A stretch of 64,000 nt of DNA, taken from the NCBI RefSeq assembly GCF_017562075.2, contig NC_054084.1, positions 32,443,158 through 32,507,157 on the forward strand. Reading direction: 5' to 3'. The notes beneath the pieces are model-generated. The model was not told the origin of the DNA. It worked only from the letters and a program-made list of their open reading frames with translations, and ran no database searches. The stretch comes from Anopheles merus. Taxonomy: Eukaryota; Arthropoda; Insecta; Diptera; Culicidae. The number at the start of each line of letters is the position of its first letter. Positions within the stretch are counted from its first letter, which is position 1. Of the stretch, positions 22,060 to 34,409 are shown in pieces. Position numbers and translations under genes: made by a program.

Positions 22060-23114
22060 GGGTAAATGTACCAATAGTGGTGCAATTTGTAGAGGTACCG
22101 ATTTGTTTAAATGGATTTAAAGTGTCAGGAAGGACAATTTCTGAATATTTTAACACAAAGCAATTGAAATATGTTTTATCTTCGCAATCACAATCATTTT
22201 CATCAGGAAGCACATCAAATTTACGAAAAAATACATATTTTTGTGACTGCTTCGTTGTACCTATAATGGTGGTATGGTTCCTATAGTCGTCGTATTGTGT
22301 TCCTATAGTGGTGGTAAACAAGGATGTATTATATACTCAAAACAGTATATAATATCAATGTAACTTAGTTTTGAAGCTGTTTTCGTGTGAATAGCAAGGT
22401 TTACTGCGATAATAATGATATCTTTCGTAATTTGATCGTAAAAAATGCATAAATATGATCGATGAAACTCTTGACTAAAGTACTGCTGTCCTCAACCCAT
22501 ACCCAGAAGAGTTTGCTTGATTGGAAGTCGATTTTTCACTCAGTAGAATAAGCGAATTTCGGCATTTGTTAGGTAAATTACTAACAGAAAACTCATCTTT
22601 GTTGCTTATTTTAGTGAAAACAGTACGAAATGTCAAAAATATTCTCGAAAAAATCTAAAACGACCTGTTTTTATTGATTTTATAACTATAACCACTATAG
22701 GAATATGCCTGTTTTGTGTACCTATAATGGCTCTACGGTAAAAAACACTTAAAAATGCATAAATATGGTCAAAATCCAACAAGTTTGAATAAAATAATAT
22801 CATTTGTTAACAATTATGTTAAAAAACTAATGATTGCGTTGTTATGTGGTCATTTAGAACGTTAACAAAAATATGAGTATAGTTATGAAATCCTAAGGAT
22901 TTTGGAAAAATGTTGATACCTTTCACAAAATAATGGATTTTTCGGTCACTCAGTAACGGAATGGCCCCATTTCATTTTTTAAATCTTTGTAAAAGGCTAA
23001 AGAACATTTCACACTAACGTAAATAACTTAATTACTTTTAATTTGCCATATGAACCACATTTTAGTGCAATACCACCACTATTGGTACTAGCACCACTAT
23101 AGGTACATTTACCC
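22060..23114. mobile_element. TA-flanked TIR element with an 18-bp motif array, 1,055 bp
   Basis: Termini GGGTAAATGTACCAATAGTG (left) and GGGTAAATGTACCTATAGTG (right, reverse complement) differ at one base, and the match continues to GTGC. TA dinucleotides flank both sides (22058-22059, 23115-23116). The 18-bp motif GTWCCTATAGTGGTGGTA, with variants, occurs at 22068, 22257, 22277, 22299 and 22718 in plus orientation, and at about 22690, 23071 and 23089 in minus orientation. No transposase is recognisable. The 131-codon minus-strand frame over the left part runs through the motif copies and looks non-coding. Superfamily unassigned. Confidence 0.8.
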
Positions 23115-23116
23115 TA

Positions 23117-26100
23117 CATGATTTTAATTTTAAATTCTTTATTCGGCCTATGCGCTTCATTCTTCAATGTCTTTTTCAAAATTCCATTCCAAGATGAATG
23201 TAGCAATTCCAGGGCACCTCAGGCAAGGTCCGAGTTTTCAAAAATAAAATGCAGAATTCAAACAAACATTCAGCCAACATTCTCGACCCAAATTGATTCA
23301 TTAAATTGAATAAGCGCGATTGTGTGCTTCACTAATTAAAACCCGTATTACGAAAAATTGACTGATAACACACGAACCGCAATCTATCGGCCGATTCCAG
23401 ACAGCAAGACGCGGCGCTCAAAATAGCGAAAAAATGTTAAAACCCCCCCTGCACCCAAAAAAAATGATCTTCGACGGCCAAGTTTCTGTTTCAAAATAAG
23501 CACCTTATCAACGGTGAACGAGGAAAACAAAACAAACGAAACTTTACACAATCCGTTCGAACGGAGTGCTCCGTTTCCGGACCATTAAGCAGGCAGAATC
23601 CACTGTGCTCCAATTTTGCTGCACGAAAAACCCTACACCAGGGCGCTGGCGATTGACGTGGCAAGGAAAATAATGATGAAATTTTACGACGTCAACCGGG
23701 TTAACACGCGTGTGGTTGTCAAATGTGTCAAAGGTGAAAGATGTTGCCACCGAAAAAAAACACAACACACTGTGACAATCGGTAGCACGACGGTTTGTGG
23801 GCTTAGTTTAAAGCGCATTCTCCGCACGATTATCGGCTATTTCCGGTGCTGTCTGTCTGGCAAATGGGTGACCTTTCTGTACCCTTCACCGTGCTTCACC
23901 GTGCTAGACACGAGGCTAACGAGCGACAGATTGTCATCTAGATGAACTCATCATCATCGGTGGACATGGTTTTTATGTTACGAACCTTGTCTTCCTCGTC
24001 TGACGTAATGTCGGTAAAGATGCTGCTTGTAACATTTGCGCACCGTTTTTGCGATAGTGTAAACCGCTTGTGCTCCTGAAACTCTTCTGCCCGTTAATCA
24101 TGCTAAGTGAGACGAACTTGACCTATTAGCTAATGTAAGCACAGTTTAAACTGTGTCCCGCTTCGGGCACAAAAACTGAAGCCGCTCCTGCATCCATCCA
24201 CAGCGCAGCGGCGCGTTACAAAGATTGCAACGCAATTGTTCTTGTCCTGGTTTCAGCAGCACCGACAAAAAAACACACACTCCAAAAGGTACAAAGCACG
24301 GCACGGCACGGCAAGAACGTTAAGTATATCCATCAACAAAAACTACCCACCGAGCCGGTACAAAGTGCTCCCCCAACCACGACAACAACAAAAAACTAAA
24401 TAAATCACACTCAATCCTTTAACGATCCTTGCTCCGGTGGGTTTTTGCTTTGTTTTTGCAGTTCCTTTCCCTGACAAATGCGAAGGAAGAAGGTCGCGTT
24501 TTTACCGTATCACTACCACCACCACCACAATCAAATCAAATGGCAGTCGGATTCCGATTTGCGAGGAAGGAAATTCCTGGCAAGCAAAAAGGAACCGCCA
24601 GCACTTTCCTCCGCCAACAACTCCCGAAAATGAAGGTGAAGTGTCGTAAATTAACCTTTGCCGGACGCGTCTGCGAGAGGAACGCCTGGCCGGCGGCAGG
24701 AATGGTGCTGGGGATCATCATCTGCCAAAGAAAAAGCGTAAAATAACCTTCACACGAGGAGAAAAACGCGGTTCCGGCTTCTTCTGCCGCTGAGTGTAAT
24801 AATCTTGTGCAAAACGGTCTTGTGCGTCTTGTGGCCGGCTTTTTATTCGCTTTTCGCCGGCGTTTTTGTTTGGCGCCCTTGTCGCCCTTTCTTCTGCCCT
24901 GCTTCGTCACGGTGCGAGGATTTGCGAGGATAATTTCCAGGTGATGTACACACCCACTTCAGGATGCTGTTTGGAGTTTTGGCGGGTGCGTAAGCGTAAC
25001 TGGTTTTCTGGAGCGGCGTTCCGGCGCGGCAAAAGATGGAGGGCAAAATGGGCAAACAGATAAATCGTTAAAGCCACCGAAATGAGCGCTTTGTTGGAGG
25101 TTAAATCCTCCTTCTGGAGCTCTCTTCGTTCTCTCTGTTAAGTAAAAGAATGCGGAAAGGAATTTACGGATTTTTGTGCTTTTATTCGGAGCTGAAGCTC
25201 AGTTTGTGACGCAATTTGAAAACTACCAACAGCCCACAGTGTTCAGAGAAGGCGGTTCTCGGGCGACATCTTCCTCCGGCTCATTCGGCGGTGGGAGTGG
25301 AATAAAATAATATTAACATACCACATAAAAAGGGCAATAAAAAGCAGACCACTCACGTGGCAGGGGGCAACAGGGCCAATCTATCGAGGGCTGAAAATCA
25401 GGACAGCTGGCCCAGTACCGGGGAGACTGTGAGATTTTCTGCACGCAGCGTCTTCCAAATTTCTATCGAGCAAAGTCTGAACAACTCAAAGTGTGTCCAG
25501 GAGTATTTGGTCACAGCAGCATGCAGGCGTCGGGAAGATGGTGATCCGGAAAACTAAAACGTTCCAAGAAAAGGCCACCCCATTGGGTTAGGGACATCCA
25601 AAAAACATGATATCCCAACCGCCCCAACAACAACAACAAAACCGCCCCTCCTCCGGAGTACAAAGTGAGGAATTTGGATTGGTAGTTTTGCTGCTTGGGG
25701 GCTTTTTTTGTTGCTTGGTGACTCACATTTTAGCATCAAGGTTTTTTTTCCAGTCAGGACATTATCTTGGAGGTATTGGAGAGGAGGGTTTTTGCTTGCT
25801 CGCTTGCTGCCAGCAGACGGGAAGGTCGTGGCTTTTAGGTGCTCCTGTCAACCGGGCGATCAGTCTTGCGATAGCCGAATTCGCCTTCGTTTCCAATTTC
25901 TCGAAGAACACATGCGGTGCAGGACCTTCTGAGGACACAGCAAGCGGTAACGGAGTGCAGTGGAGAGAGGCGGTCTCCAGAATAACAGGAGAATGCCATT
26001 TCTTTAACTCTTCCAAAAAAAAAAAAAGGGGAAGCAAAAACCCCAAACACAAACATCAAATCAGGTTCGGTTGATAGGTAATGTAGCGCCCGGATGTTTT

Positions 26101-27015
26101 ATGTATTCTTCCGGAAGCTGTTTTCCGCACGACGACATTCACAAACACACACACACATACTACACCTCTACATCCCCATGACACGACTTCCTGGGATGTC
26201 TTCACAGTTCAATATCCGCTCCGAGACATACCGAGACCGAGTGGACACAAGGTATGGCTTTATTTTTTATCCCGAGTTACCCAACGCAAAAAAAAGATCC
26301 TGCCGTTTGCACACAAAGCTTCAAAGATCAAACTGTAGCATTTAGAGGGTGGAACAGGAAGCCTTTATCCTTACCTTATCCTCTCTTTTCAGCTCTCTTT
26401 CTCTCTCTCTCTATGTATCTTATCCTTAAATGTCTGGCGCCGCTTCGTGACGCCCGTCAGCTAAATTTGCTCCAAGGGAAAAGCTTGCAACCCAGAATAT
26501 GTAGGCCAGTGGTTCCAAGTACACAACCGAATCCTACACACACATTTTAGGTACTCGGCTCGTCCAAACAACAAGCAAAAGAAACCGAAGTCGCATCAAA
26601 GCAAGCAGGCGACGGAATTGAGCAACAACAAAACTTGAGAGGGAAATTGAATTTCGATTCACCGGAAGGACGAATTCTGGGACGTCTGGGTCTTTGGAGC
26701 ACCTTCCCGTGCATCGGGAGTGGAGTTCGAGACTGTCCAAGGCCTGCTATGATTGACGGGTCAACGCAGCCAACGTTACAACAGCGGCTGAAACGCGCGT
26801 AGCAACTGACAGGTGTGCCCTGAAGTCTATCGTGTGTCACCGCCTACTTCTTCCAAGGGGCGCCTGCTCTAGGACGCAAACGGAGTTGTATGACAGGCGC
26901 TAAAGCAACCCGAGAAGCTCAAGACGTAGAATCCTGATATCCCGGGCGAAATTGGTAACCTTATTTAAAGGTGTGTCTACTTTACGCTAACATTAGAACC
27001 TTTTGCTCTTTGCAG
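23117..27015. other. Ordinary non-coding sequence
   Basis: AT-rich to about 23350, then more even. A strong acceptor-like TTTTTGCAG ends at 24461, followed by an open frame to 24746, but no partner donor or family match supports an exon. Frames at 24536-24910 and 25607-26074 overlap others on the opposite strand. No mobile element was seen. Confidence 0.5.
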
Positions 27016-27046
27016 TCGGCAGACCGGATAATTATAGATTCTGCAG

Positions 27047-27277
27047 TTTGTGTGCTATGTGTACAGTCAGATAGCCAGCCTTATTTTGTCTATCGGACAT
27101 CGGACATCGTATCCTAATTGCCCGCCGTTTGCTCCCAAGAAGTCACCGGAAGAGAAGCAAGAACCATCATTATCCAGCGAGGACGAGCCTAATAAAAGGT
27201 GCTCTCGGCTCGAAGGGAAGTCAACGTTGTATCCATTGGAGGACACACACACAAACACACACCCACTAAGAGAGAGA
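27047..27277 (+). CDS. Candidate exon (unrecognised)
   Basis: An acceptor-like ATTCTGCAG ends at 27046, and a stronger one, CTCTTTGCAG, at 27015 is out of use for this frame because of a stop. The frame then stays open to 27277. Its middle reads NCPPFAPKKSPEEKQEPSLS and continues SEDEPNKRCSRLEGKS, an acidic/basic composition typical of a disordered protein region, before entering a short CA tract. A possible donor AAAAG|GTGCTC follows the NKR codons. No domain is recognised. Composition and acceptor are the only evidence. Confidence 0.25.
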
Positions 27278-27280
27278 TAG

Positions 27281-30200
27281 AGAGAAGGATACCGCCGCCC
27301 CTTATTAGATCCAGAACCACGCTGTAACGGTAAGATTATTAGAAAATTGTATATAATTATCGTCCATAAAAAAGGGCGAGCAGCAGCAGCAGCAGCTGCT
27401 GCCAGCTGGAACCGGAAAAGCGCGCCGGAACGGCATGTGTGTGTGTGTGTATGTTGCTGCGTGCTTTCCGGGCTCCCTGGTGCTCTTGTACCCCATGAGT
27501 CCGAGTGATACCAATCCCTGAACTCTCAAGTGGCACATATATACCAACATGGCTTACATGGAATACATGGCCACACACTGAGCGACGCCTTTGCCGAATG
27601 CCACAGACACTGGGGGGTGTGCGGGTAGGTGTCCTGTTTTAATGTGATTTTACTCACAGGGTGTACTCGCTTCTACATGTGTGTGTGAGTGTGTGACTGT
27701 GTGTGGTGTAGTAGTTTTGAAATTCTAACCTCACCGTTAACCACTAAGCTCACGCTTTCGCTTCGGCTTTCGCACGCGCTCGCGCGGCTTTTTCGCCACC
27801 GGCCCTGGAGGAAAACGGAAAATTAATTTAATTAAATCAAGCCACCTTTACCACGGGTGCTGGCAAGCGGGCGGCGTTGTTGTCGTCGGCACTGCTGGTG
27901 GGTCTTAGAATGCTTTCTTTTTTTCCCCTGCTCCCCGGGAGTATGGTTTCACCTCTACCTAACGTTCTCGGTTTGCGCATCGGTTCCGAAGTGTCCATGC
28001 CCAACGCCACGTGCAGCGGGGAAGGTCTTGTTTTACACAAGTGCGTGGCTGTGTGTGCGGGTAAAGTGCAGCACCAAACAAAGTCATATATTTGAGGATG
28101 AGTGTGTGTGTGTCTGTGGTCTGTGTTCCACATTCTGTACCTTCTCGTTCGTTCGCTCGCGTGTTGTCCCGGGGAAGCGTTGCAGATACTAATTCCCTAT
28201 TTTAACCTAATTAATACCACTTTCCCGTGCACTGAACTGTACGCCGATGGCGCCATGATACTCTCCCTACACTCCCACCCTCTCTGACGACCACCAGAGG
28301 TTGGGGGGTTGGGGGAAAAACAATTCCCGAAAACAGCAAACAGGGCCGCTTTCGAGCGGCTTTGGCGGCTCCGGCGCGTTTGAGTGGAAATGTTTTTGGG
28401 CCGATTAGCGAAAAGCAGCTAAATCCTTAAACCGTTGACAGAGCGTGCGAATGCCTCTGTGTGTATGTGTGTGTCTGTGTTCGTAAGAGGGGATTTAGCA
28501 AATTTTCCGAATCGACACACGACGGTGACACACTCGACACAGGCAGGACGCTCCAATTCGCGGAACCAAGCGCTGGAGAGCGGGACATTGGAGAAGGAAC
28601 CTTCGGACGAGGAGTGCTGCTGAGGAGCTGAAAGTCAATCCGTCGCCGTGAAAAGCGCTAATTTTAATCATCTTTCTACCGGAAATCTCACCTGTTCTGG
28701 GTGAGATGGCGGCCTACGCCTAAACCGGAAAGCCAAGCTCTTCCAGCGAAAACCAATCGAGCGGAAGTTCTTCCCGGGTCGGGATGGAGCGTCGGTAAAG
28801 AATGCTAGGGCGAGCGTTGAAGCAATGCTAATTCCACTAAAACGTACCATTCCCACCCACCCCCCTCAATTAGGAAGGCGAAACACTCCCACTGGTGTGT
28901 CCTTTTGGTACGGGTAAACAACAGCGTCAAGTCAAGCGAAAGTGTCAAAGCGCCACGATGATGACGGAGGACCGGGGACCACGTATGACGTGACACGTAA
29001 TGAGTGATACAAATCTTTCCAAAGCGAGCAAGTTTGTGCGTACGTGGGCACGCGCACACACACACACACGGAGATACCCACCAGCTCGTTAATCCGTCCC
29101 CGAAGCGACTTAGGCTCTGGCTAAACCACCGAAAAAGCTTCTCCCTCGTCCGTGCGGCTGAGGGCAAGTTAAACTCCACGAACACGTTTTTCCGGCACTT
29201 TCGCTTGAGTGCCCCGTCAGCTTCCCGCACAGCGTGTGTGTGGTCTGCTGTGTCGCTGTGTGTGTGTGTACGTGGGGGCTTTTTTTCTGTTCTTCCGCTC
29301 TGTTTTTCTTTCCCAAAAGCCCGCCAGCGTAAAGGTGGCGCTTAATGTGACTTGTGAGCGGCTCCAGCGCGGTGTCGGTTCAACTTCAAACACGCGCGCC
29401 CGGGCAAGGATAATCGGTGTCGTGTCACTAATTCGTGTAACTTACCACGTCCCGTTTTTTGAGTGTGGTGTTGATGCCCAAGGTAAATACAGTGAGCAGC
29501 GACGTTTCGTGGGTTGCAAATACCTGTGCTCGGTACACACAGCAGCAGCAGCAAAGGCATTTCCAGCCCCCAGAAACCCAGTCTTCTGCTGGGGCTGTGT
29601 TTGCTCAAACTGTTGTGACATTTTGTCGAATACAAATTCAATTTACAATGCCTTCAGCAACAGAGCAAAGCCAACACACTCTGGGAATGAAAGTGGGGAG
29701 AGAAAATAATTTCAAATGAAGCTAATTAAACGATGGGACCCCTTGAAATGTTCCTTCACAAAAAAAGACGGGAACTGCAAGACATCAGGAAGACCAGGAA
29801 CCCGCATTTTCTTGCTTGATTGGCGGACCGCATCTTGGAATGTCTGGTCTATTTACATGAGGGTACGCTAGAATTCTTTATCTCCCATCGAAGCATTCCT
29901 TCGGCTTTCGTCCTCGTGCGTACGTAGATACGTAATTCCGCTGGTCATCATCCTCCCGGGGGGAACCTGGTACAAGGAATCCCAATCAATCACAACGCGT
30001 TCGCGCGAGAAGATCCCTATTTGCGGCGATTCGATGACTCACGCGCTATCGCACATCATCAAACGATCATTTGGAAGCGTACGCACACACGCACAGGCGA
30101 ATCACTGTGGACTGTTGGAAATGTGGCCAACTCACGGACGCCTCGGCACAAATGAATCACTGTACTGTACCGGCGGTCGCCGCCATCGTCACTGTCATCG

Positions 30201-30590
30201 CGGGTACGGGATAGTCCGGGGCACGATGTTGATGTTGTCGATGGTGATGATGATGATGATACATCCCAAAAAAATATCGGTCGGTTGTTTATCGGACGTC
30301 GGATTTTGGTGCGATGGCGAGTTCCACGAGTTCCGAAACGGTACCCGCTCGATGAGTGATTGTGATTGATGCAAACATGCATTTCCTGTCGCTCAACGTC
30401 GTCGTTGCCGTTGTTTGGTGCAGTCGAACTGGTGTGGAAACATTCCAAACCAGTTGGGACTGCTGGAATGGAATGTCCTGGCATGAGGTCATTGCCGAAG
30501 TGTGCGTGGGAAAGTGATATTCACCCCAGAGCGCAATTTCGGGTGAACGTGGTGGACTGATGAATCAGGAAGGTTGAAATGTTTTAACTA
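27281..30590. other. Ordinary non-coding sequence
   Basis: Short AGCAGC (27381-27398) and GT tracts. Frames up to 166 codons (29209-29709 plus) overlap minus-strand frames and contain microsatellite translations. A plus-strand frame ending near 28623 (…LEKEPSDEECC) is protein-like but too short to call. No mobile element was seen. Confidence 0.5.
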
Positions 30591-31060
30591 AATTATAGAC
30601 ATCACCAGAGCGCTTCTGGGTATCTAAAGTAATGAGATATCTGGAGAATCGGGCATGTTGATTGTGTGGTTTGCCGCTGCCCTTTTCTCGAAATCAGGTT
30701 GACGTTGGTTAATTTGGTTGGGTAGTGTATAAGGGGGCTGCTCAATTCAATGTTCAATTCTATTCCTGTACTAGTATGGTGAATGTATTAATAGAGGCTT
30801 TGGAGCAATTCAGATTATTAGAAATTAATAGGATATTAATGTATGCTTTTCTAAACACATGTTCTCTTGAATATTTATTGAGAAGTTTACAATTCCCTAA
30901 CAATTGTGTTGCGACATATAAAGAAGTAATAGCAATATACTGTCTACGTAAGGGAAGACGAGCAACAGCACATATGATCTCCAAAAGGCTCGTTTGCCCT
31001 CCGGTTTTGCACAAAGCCTTTTGCTGGAAGAACTTGTAAGTGGAACACTTACTCGTAGAT
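30591..31060. other. AT-rich non-coding sequence
   Basis: A plus-strand frame of 104 codons (30725-31039) is AT-rich and has no recognised domain. It lies immediately upstream of the LINE insertion below and could belong to an older, unrecognised element. Confidence 0.4.
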
Positions 31061-31441
31061 AGTTTTAACTTTCTCTTTCTCTCTCTTGTTGGCCTGCTCG
31101 CGATAGAGCACGTCGATGTGACATGGCCCGGTCAACAATCATTCTCCAGGATGCTCGGTCTCTGGCTGCATCCTCCCATCCATGCAGACACCCGATCTCC
31201 GTCAGGTCTCACTTTACCTGGTCCAGCCATCGAGTTCCCTGTGCTCCCCAGCGCCTTATGTCTAACTGGGAATCGCTGTCCAACGCCTTCTTGGTGGGGC
31301 ATGAGTCCGGCATCCATGACATCATGACATGCCCCCAGCCTTCACCACCGTCGGGATACTCGGTTCGCCGTACAGCTCAGCAAGCTCGTGGTTCATCCTT
31401 CTCCTCCACGCTCCATGCTCGAACACAAGAGTTTTAACTTT
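31061..31441. repeat. 12-bp target-site duplication of a minus-strand LINE
   Basis: AGTTTTAACTTT occurs at 31061-31072 and 31430-31441, directly bounding the LINE fragment between them. Confidence 0.8.
31073..31429 (-). mobile_element. 5'-truncated LINE C-terminal fragment, minus strand
   Basis: Read on the minus strand, the fragment opens with FEHGAWRRRMNHELAELYGE. After a frameshift that removes the expected RLRW it continues GHVMMSWMPDSCPTKKALDS, RRWGAQGTRWLDQVK, a stop, and DLTEIGCLHGWEDAARDRAS. These are C-terminal motifs of insect non-LTR retrotransposons, related to but distinct from the copy at 21231-21739. The 3' end is GAGAGAGAAAGAG rather than poly(A). A perfect 12-bp target duplication shows that the 357-bp fragment inserted already truncated. 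Confidence 0.85.
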
Positions 31442-31739
31442 AACGAGCTTTATTAAGAGATAAAAATAAGATTGTTGGTCGAGATCGCTCAAATAAGATC
31501 GATCCACTACACACACCGATTTACAGAGGCTTCTCGCAGGAAGCAGAATAGCACAATCTCTCGTTATCAGAACGTGCTGAAAGGGCCCCATGATTGGTGG
31601 AGCTGGTGCATAGTAGAAACGCATTATCCTGGATGATAATTTTCATATCAACTTGTCGAAGTTGGCATTTTTATCAACAATTTGATATGGACACATCATT
31701 ATCATCATTATTACGACATATGTTTCAGAGAATGTTAAG
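31442..31739. other. Intervening non-coding sequence
   Basis: No recognised feature between the two LINE fragments. The last part may belong to the LINE that follows, since the 5' limit of that copy is unclear. Confidence 0.4.
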
Positions 31740-32464
31740 ACACAGGCACGGAATCCCTATCATCTTGGAGTCATACTCGATTCAAAGTTGACCTTTGAAC
31801 GGCATACAACTGAAGTGATTTCCAGGTGTAATCAACTGCTGGGGTTTCTAACCAGTACGGTGAAAGAACTCAAAGACCCAATTTGTAGTAAGTCGCTATG
31901 CTGCAGTATTGTTCGTCCTGTAATAGAATACGCGTCGGTGGTTTGGAAGCCAGCAACCCTACGACAAGCTAAGAGATTTGAGTCTGTCCAGCGAAGACTC
32001 TTGCTCTTCGCGATCCGCCTTCTACCTTGGTCGCCAAATAGCCAACTCCCGCCATATAATTCGAAGCTCTTGCTTCTCGGTCTCTAACCAGTTTCCGTTC
32101 GTCGCCGCATAGCACAACAACAATTCGTGGCTGCCCTGCTAACGAAGAACATCGACAGCCCATCCCTACTCGGACACCTGAATTTGTATGCGCCTACCAC
32201 TTTTCTGCGTTCTCGGCTATAACTCTCTATGACTCGATGGCGAACTGTCTACGGCCACAATGATCCACTTAGTTCGATGAGTAGGGCATTTAATAAGGTA
32301 AATCTTTTGTTCAATTGCTGCGATACGTTCCAATCTTTCAAAAATAGCTTTAACATGGGTTTTACCTACCTAGCTATCTTAAATTAGATAAGAAACTAAG
32401 ATCATTCTCCGGAATCCTTGTTATCCATTGAATGTAACGAATAAATAAATAAGTAAATAAATCT
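31740..32464 (+). mobile_element. Jockey-like LINE 3' fragment, plus strand
   Basis: The frame begins near HLGVILDSKLTFERH (about 31768) and continues NQLLGFLTSTVKELKDP, RPVIEYASVVWKP, RRLLLFAIRLLPW, LPPYNSKLLLLGL, a stop, SVRRRIAQQQFVAALLTKNI and DSPSLLGHLNLYAP, with a second stop after FLRSRL. This order (LGVxLDxKLxF, YxSxVWxP, LPW, LPPY) is the connection and C-terminal region of Jockey-clade reverse-transcriptase proteins. The 3' end is an AATAAATAAATAAGTAAATAAAT tract. It is 5'-truncated and disabled by stops. I found no target-site duplication. Confidence 0.88.
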
Positions 32465-34409
32465 GACCGTGTTTAACGAAACACGAAGATTGTTTCGTTA
32501 AGCTGTCGGCTCGGGTGAATAGTTTATAAGTATAAGTGTAGTTCTAGAAATAAACTGTCTTCTAATTTGGCAACTCAACAATCCACAAACACCGGTAATT
32601 ATAAAAAGCTACTACATCGCTAGCTAGTTACATCGAAACACGAAAGATAAATTTACCAGAAATCGTAAGATTGAACATTGGTTGAACAGGAATTTCAGAT
32701 TATTTTTTCATTAATTCAATGGTTTTTTAATGCAAGAATTCCTCTTTTTTAAATAGATGCTGCGTATTTCTATATCAATATGCTCAAAATTTGCCAAAAA
32801 AAAATAAATTTAAATAATCTTAAACTATCTGTATTGCTACAAATTAAGTCACTATTGTCACATTTACTCTAACAATATATTCAAGAAAGCATGAATGGAT
32901 CTATTGAATAGCACTCTTCGCTGTATACAATCTCAACCACTTTTTGGTGGAAACTATCTGGGTCTCCCACGTTACAGGCAATTAACACATTAATTTAACT
33001 TATTGGCAACGCGACATCTCCATCGGTCACTCGATCGGTCCACAACGAGCTGCTACAGAAAGGCCCCGTCTGTTACAAAACACAAACTTCCACTTTGCAT
33101 TGCACACCTTTTCACCCCATCAAATGGACGAAGCTCCCAAGCGTACCGAGCTTAAATAAGTAATGAGCTTTTACCGAACATCGGGTCCACAACACTAATG
33201 ATACCGTCGTCCCAAACCGTCGGTCCCAAACCAACGCCCGACTGCCAATGGGCTGCCAATCGCAATCACCTAGCCGCCTGTCACATGGTTGTCCCCGGTC
33301 CGGCGCGCGGTTAAGAAGATGACACCGGGACGTAGAATGGACGTGCCTCGCAAAACCAGCCTCAAACGCAAAACGCCCTTTCTTCTTCTAACGTTGCGGC
33401 CAGCTCGAGTGTCAACTTTCCCGCCATCGAATGTCCGCGATGATCAAGACCCTTTTAAGCGGTTTTCCGAGAAGCGAAACGGCTGTTCCTCCGCGCGCTC
33501 CAACCAACGAGGACACTGCCCGATGGACGGAACAAATTGCCAACGACCATCGACCGGTAATGGTTATAAATATTTAAACAGCAAAGTGTGTGTGCGATTG
33601 CACGCGACATCATCGTTGGCAGTCGTTTTGCTTCGGCGATTAGTTGAATAAAATGCAATTTAGGATTCGATCAAGGGGGAGAGGTAATTCCAGGGAAAAA
33701 AAGACACTAAGCAGGAAGACGACACCAGAGACCCCAGATTGTCGTAAAAGCTGGACAGACAACAAAAGTGTTACAAGCTCATAAAAAGTTAGAACGAAAG
33801 TCCGAAGAAAAAGGTCCACCTCCGTTCACTAAGAAGATCCTATCGCCGGGGCTAATAACGGAAAGTTAGCAACAGCAAAGGTTAATAAATGTGACACTTA
33901 CCTGCCGACGTGCGTCCGAAGAAACAACAACCCAACACCGAACACCAGCAACAGCAGAAGCAGCAGCAGCAAGGTCTTATCGATTATCGTCTGCCTGTTT
34001 TTTTGGGGTATAGCGCCGCACCCGGTTCAAATCCCTCTCCGGAGACACATCCCTCGAAGGTTTCCATCCGTACCACACACAACGATACAGCACGCAAGAT
34101 AAGACCACAAGCAGTCCGTAAAACAACGACCACAAGACGCAAAGCAAAAAGGGGAAGACCTCGGAACAGATTCTTCCACGAACACTCATCGTCATCCGTT
34201 TTGTGGGTCGCTCGGGCAAGTTTTGGATCCGGCGGGACCGGAAATGGACAAATTATGATGCGCCGCCCGCCGGCACCACACACGGCTTTTGCGGTCCGAA
34301 GCAGTGAGTGAGGGTCGGTTGCCGATTGTCGATCTAAGCTGTGTGATATTATTTTATCAATCGATGGCACCTCCTTCCAGCGGGAGGCAATCAAAACGCC
34401 CTGGAGGAT
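32465..34409. other. Ordinary non-coding sequence
   Basis: AT-rich to about 33000 with an AATAAACTG-type polyadenylation word near 32560, then more even. The 133-codon plus-strand frame at 33910-34311 starts with a CAG/CAA-repeat translation and has a KRGRPRN AT-hook-like string, but no start, splice or homology evidence. A B-box-like GGTTCAAATCC near 34025 lacks any tRNA fold. Confidence 0.45.

Noticed and set aside
31442..32600. Possible LTR (AATAAACTGTCTTC near 32560 and the block after 31442)
   Set aside because: No repeated pair, no TG...CA boundaries, no primer-binding site and no gag/pol remnants.
34020..34040. GGTTCAAATCC, a tRNA B-box-like word
   Set aside because: No A box at the right distance and no cloverleaf; an isolated 11-mer is expected by chance.
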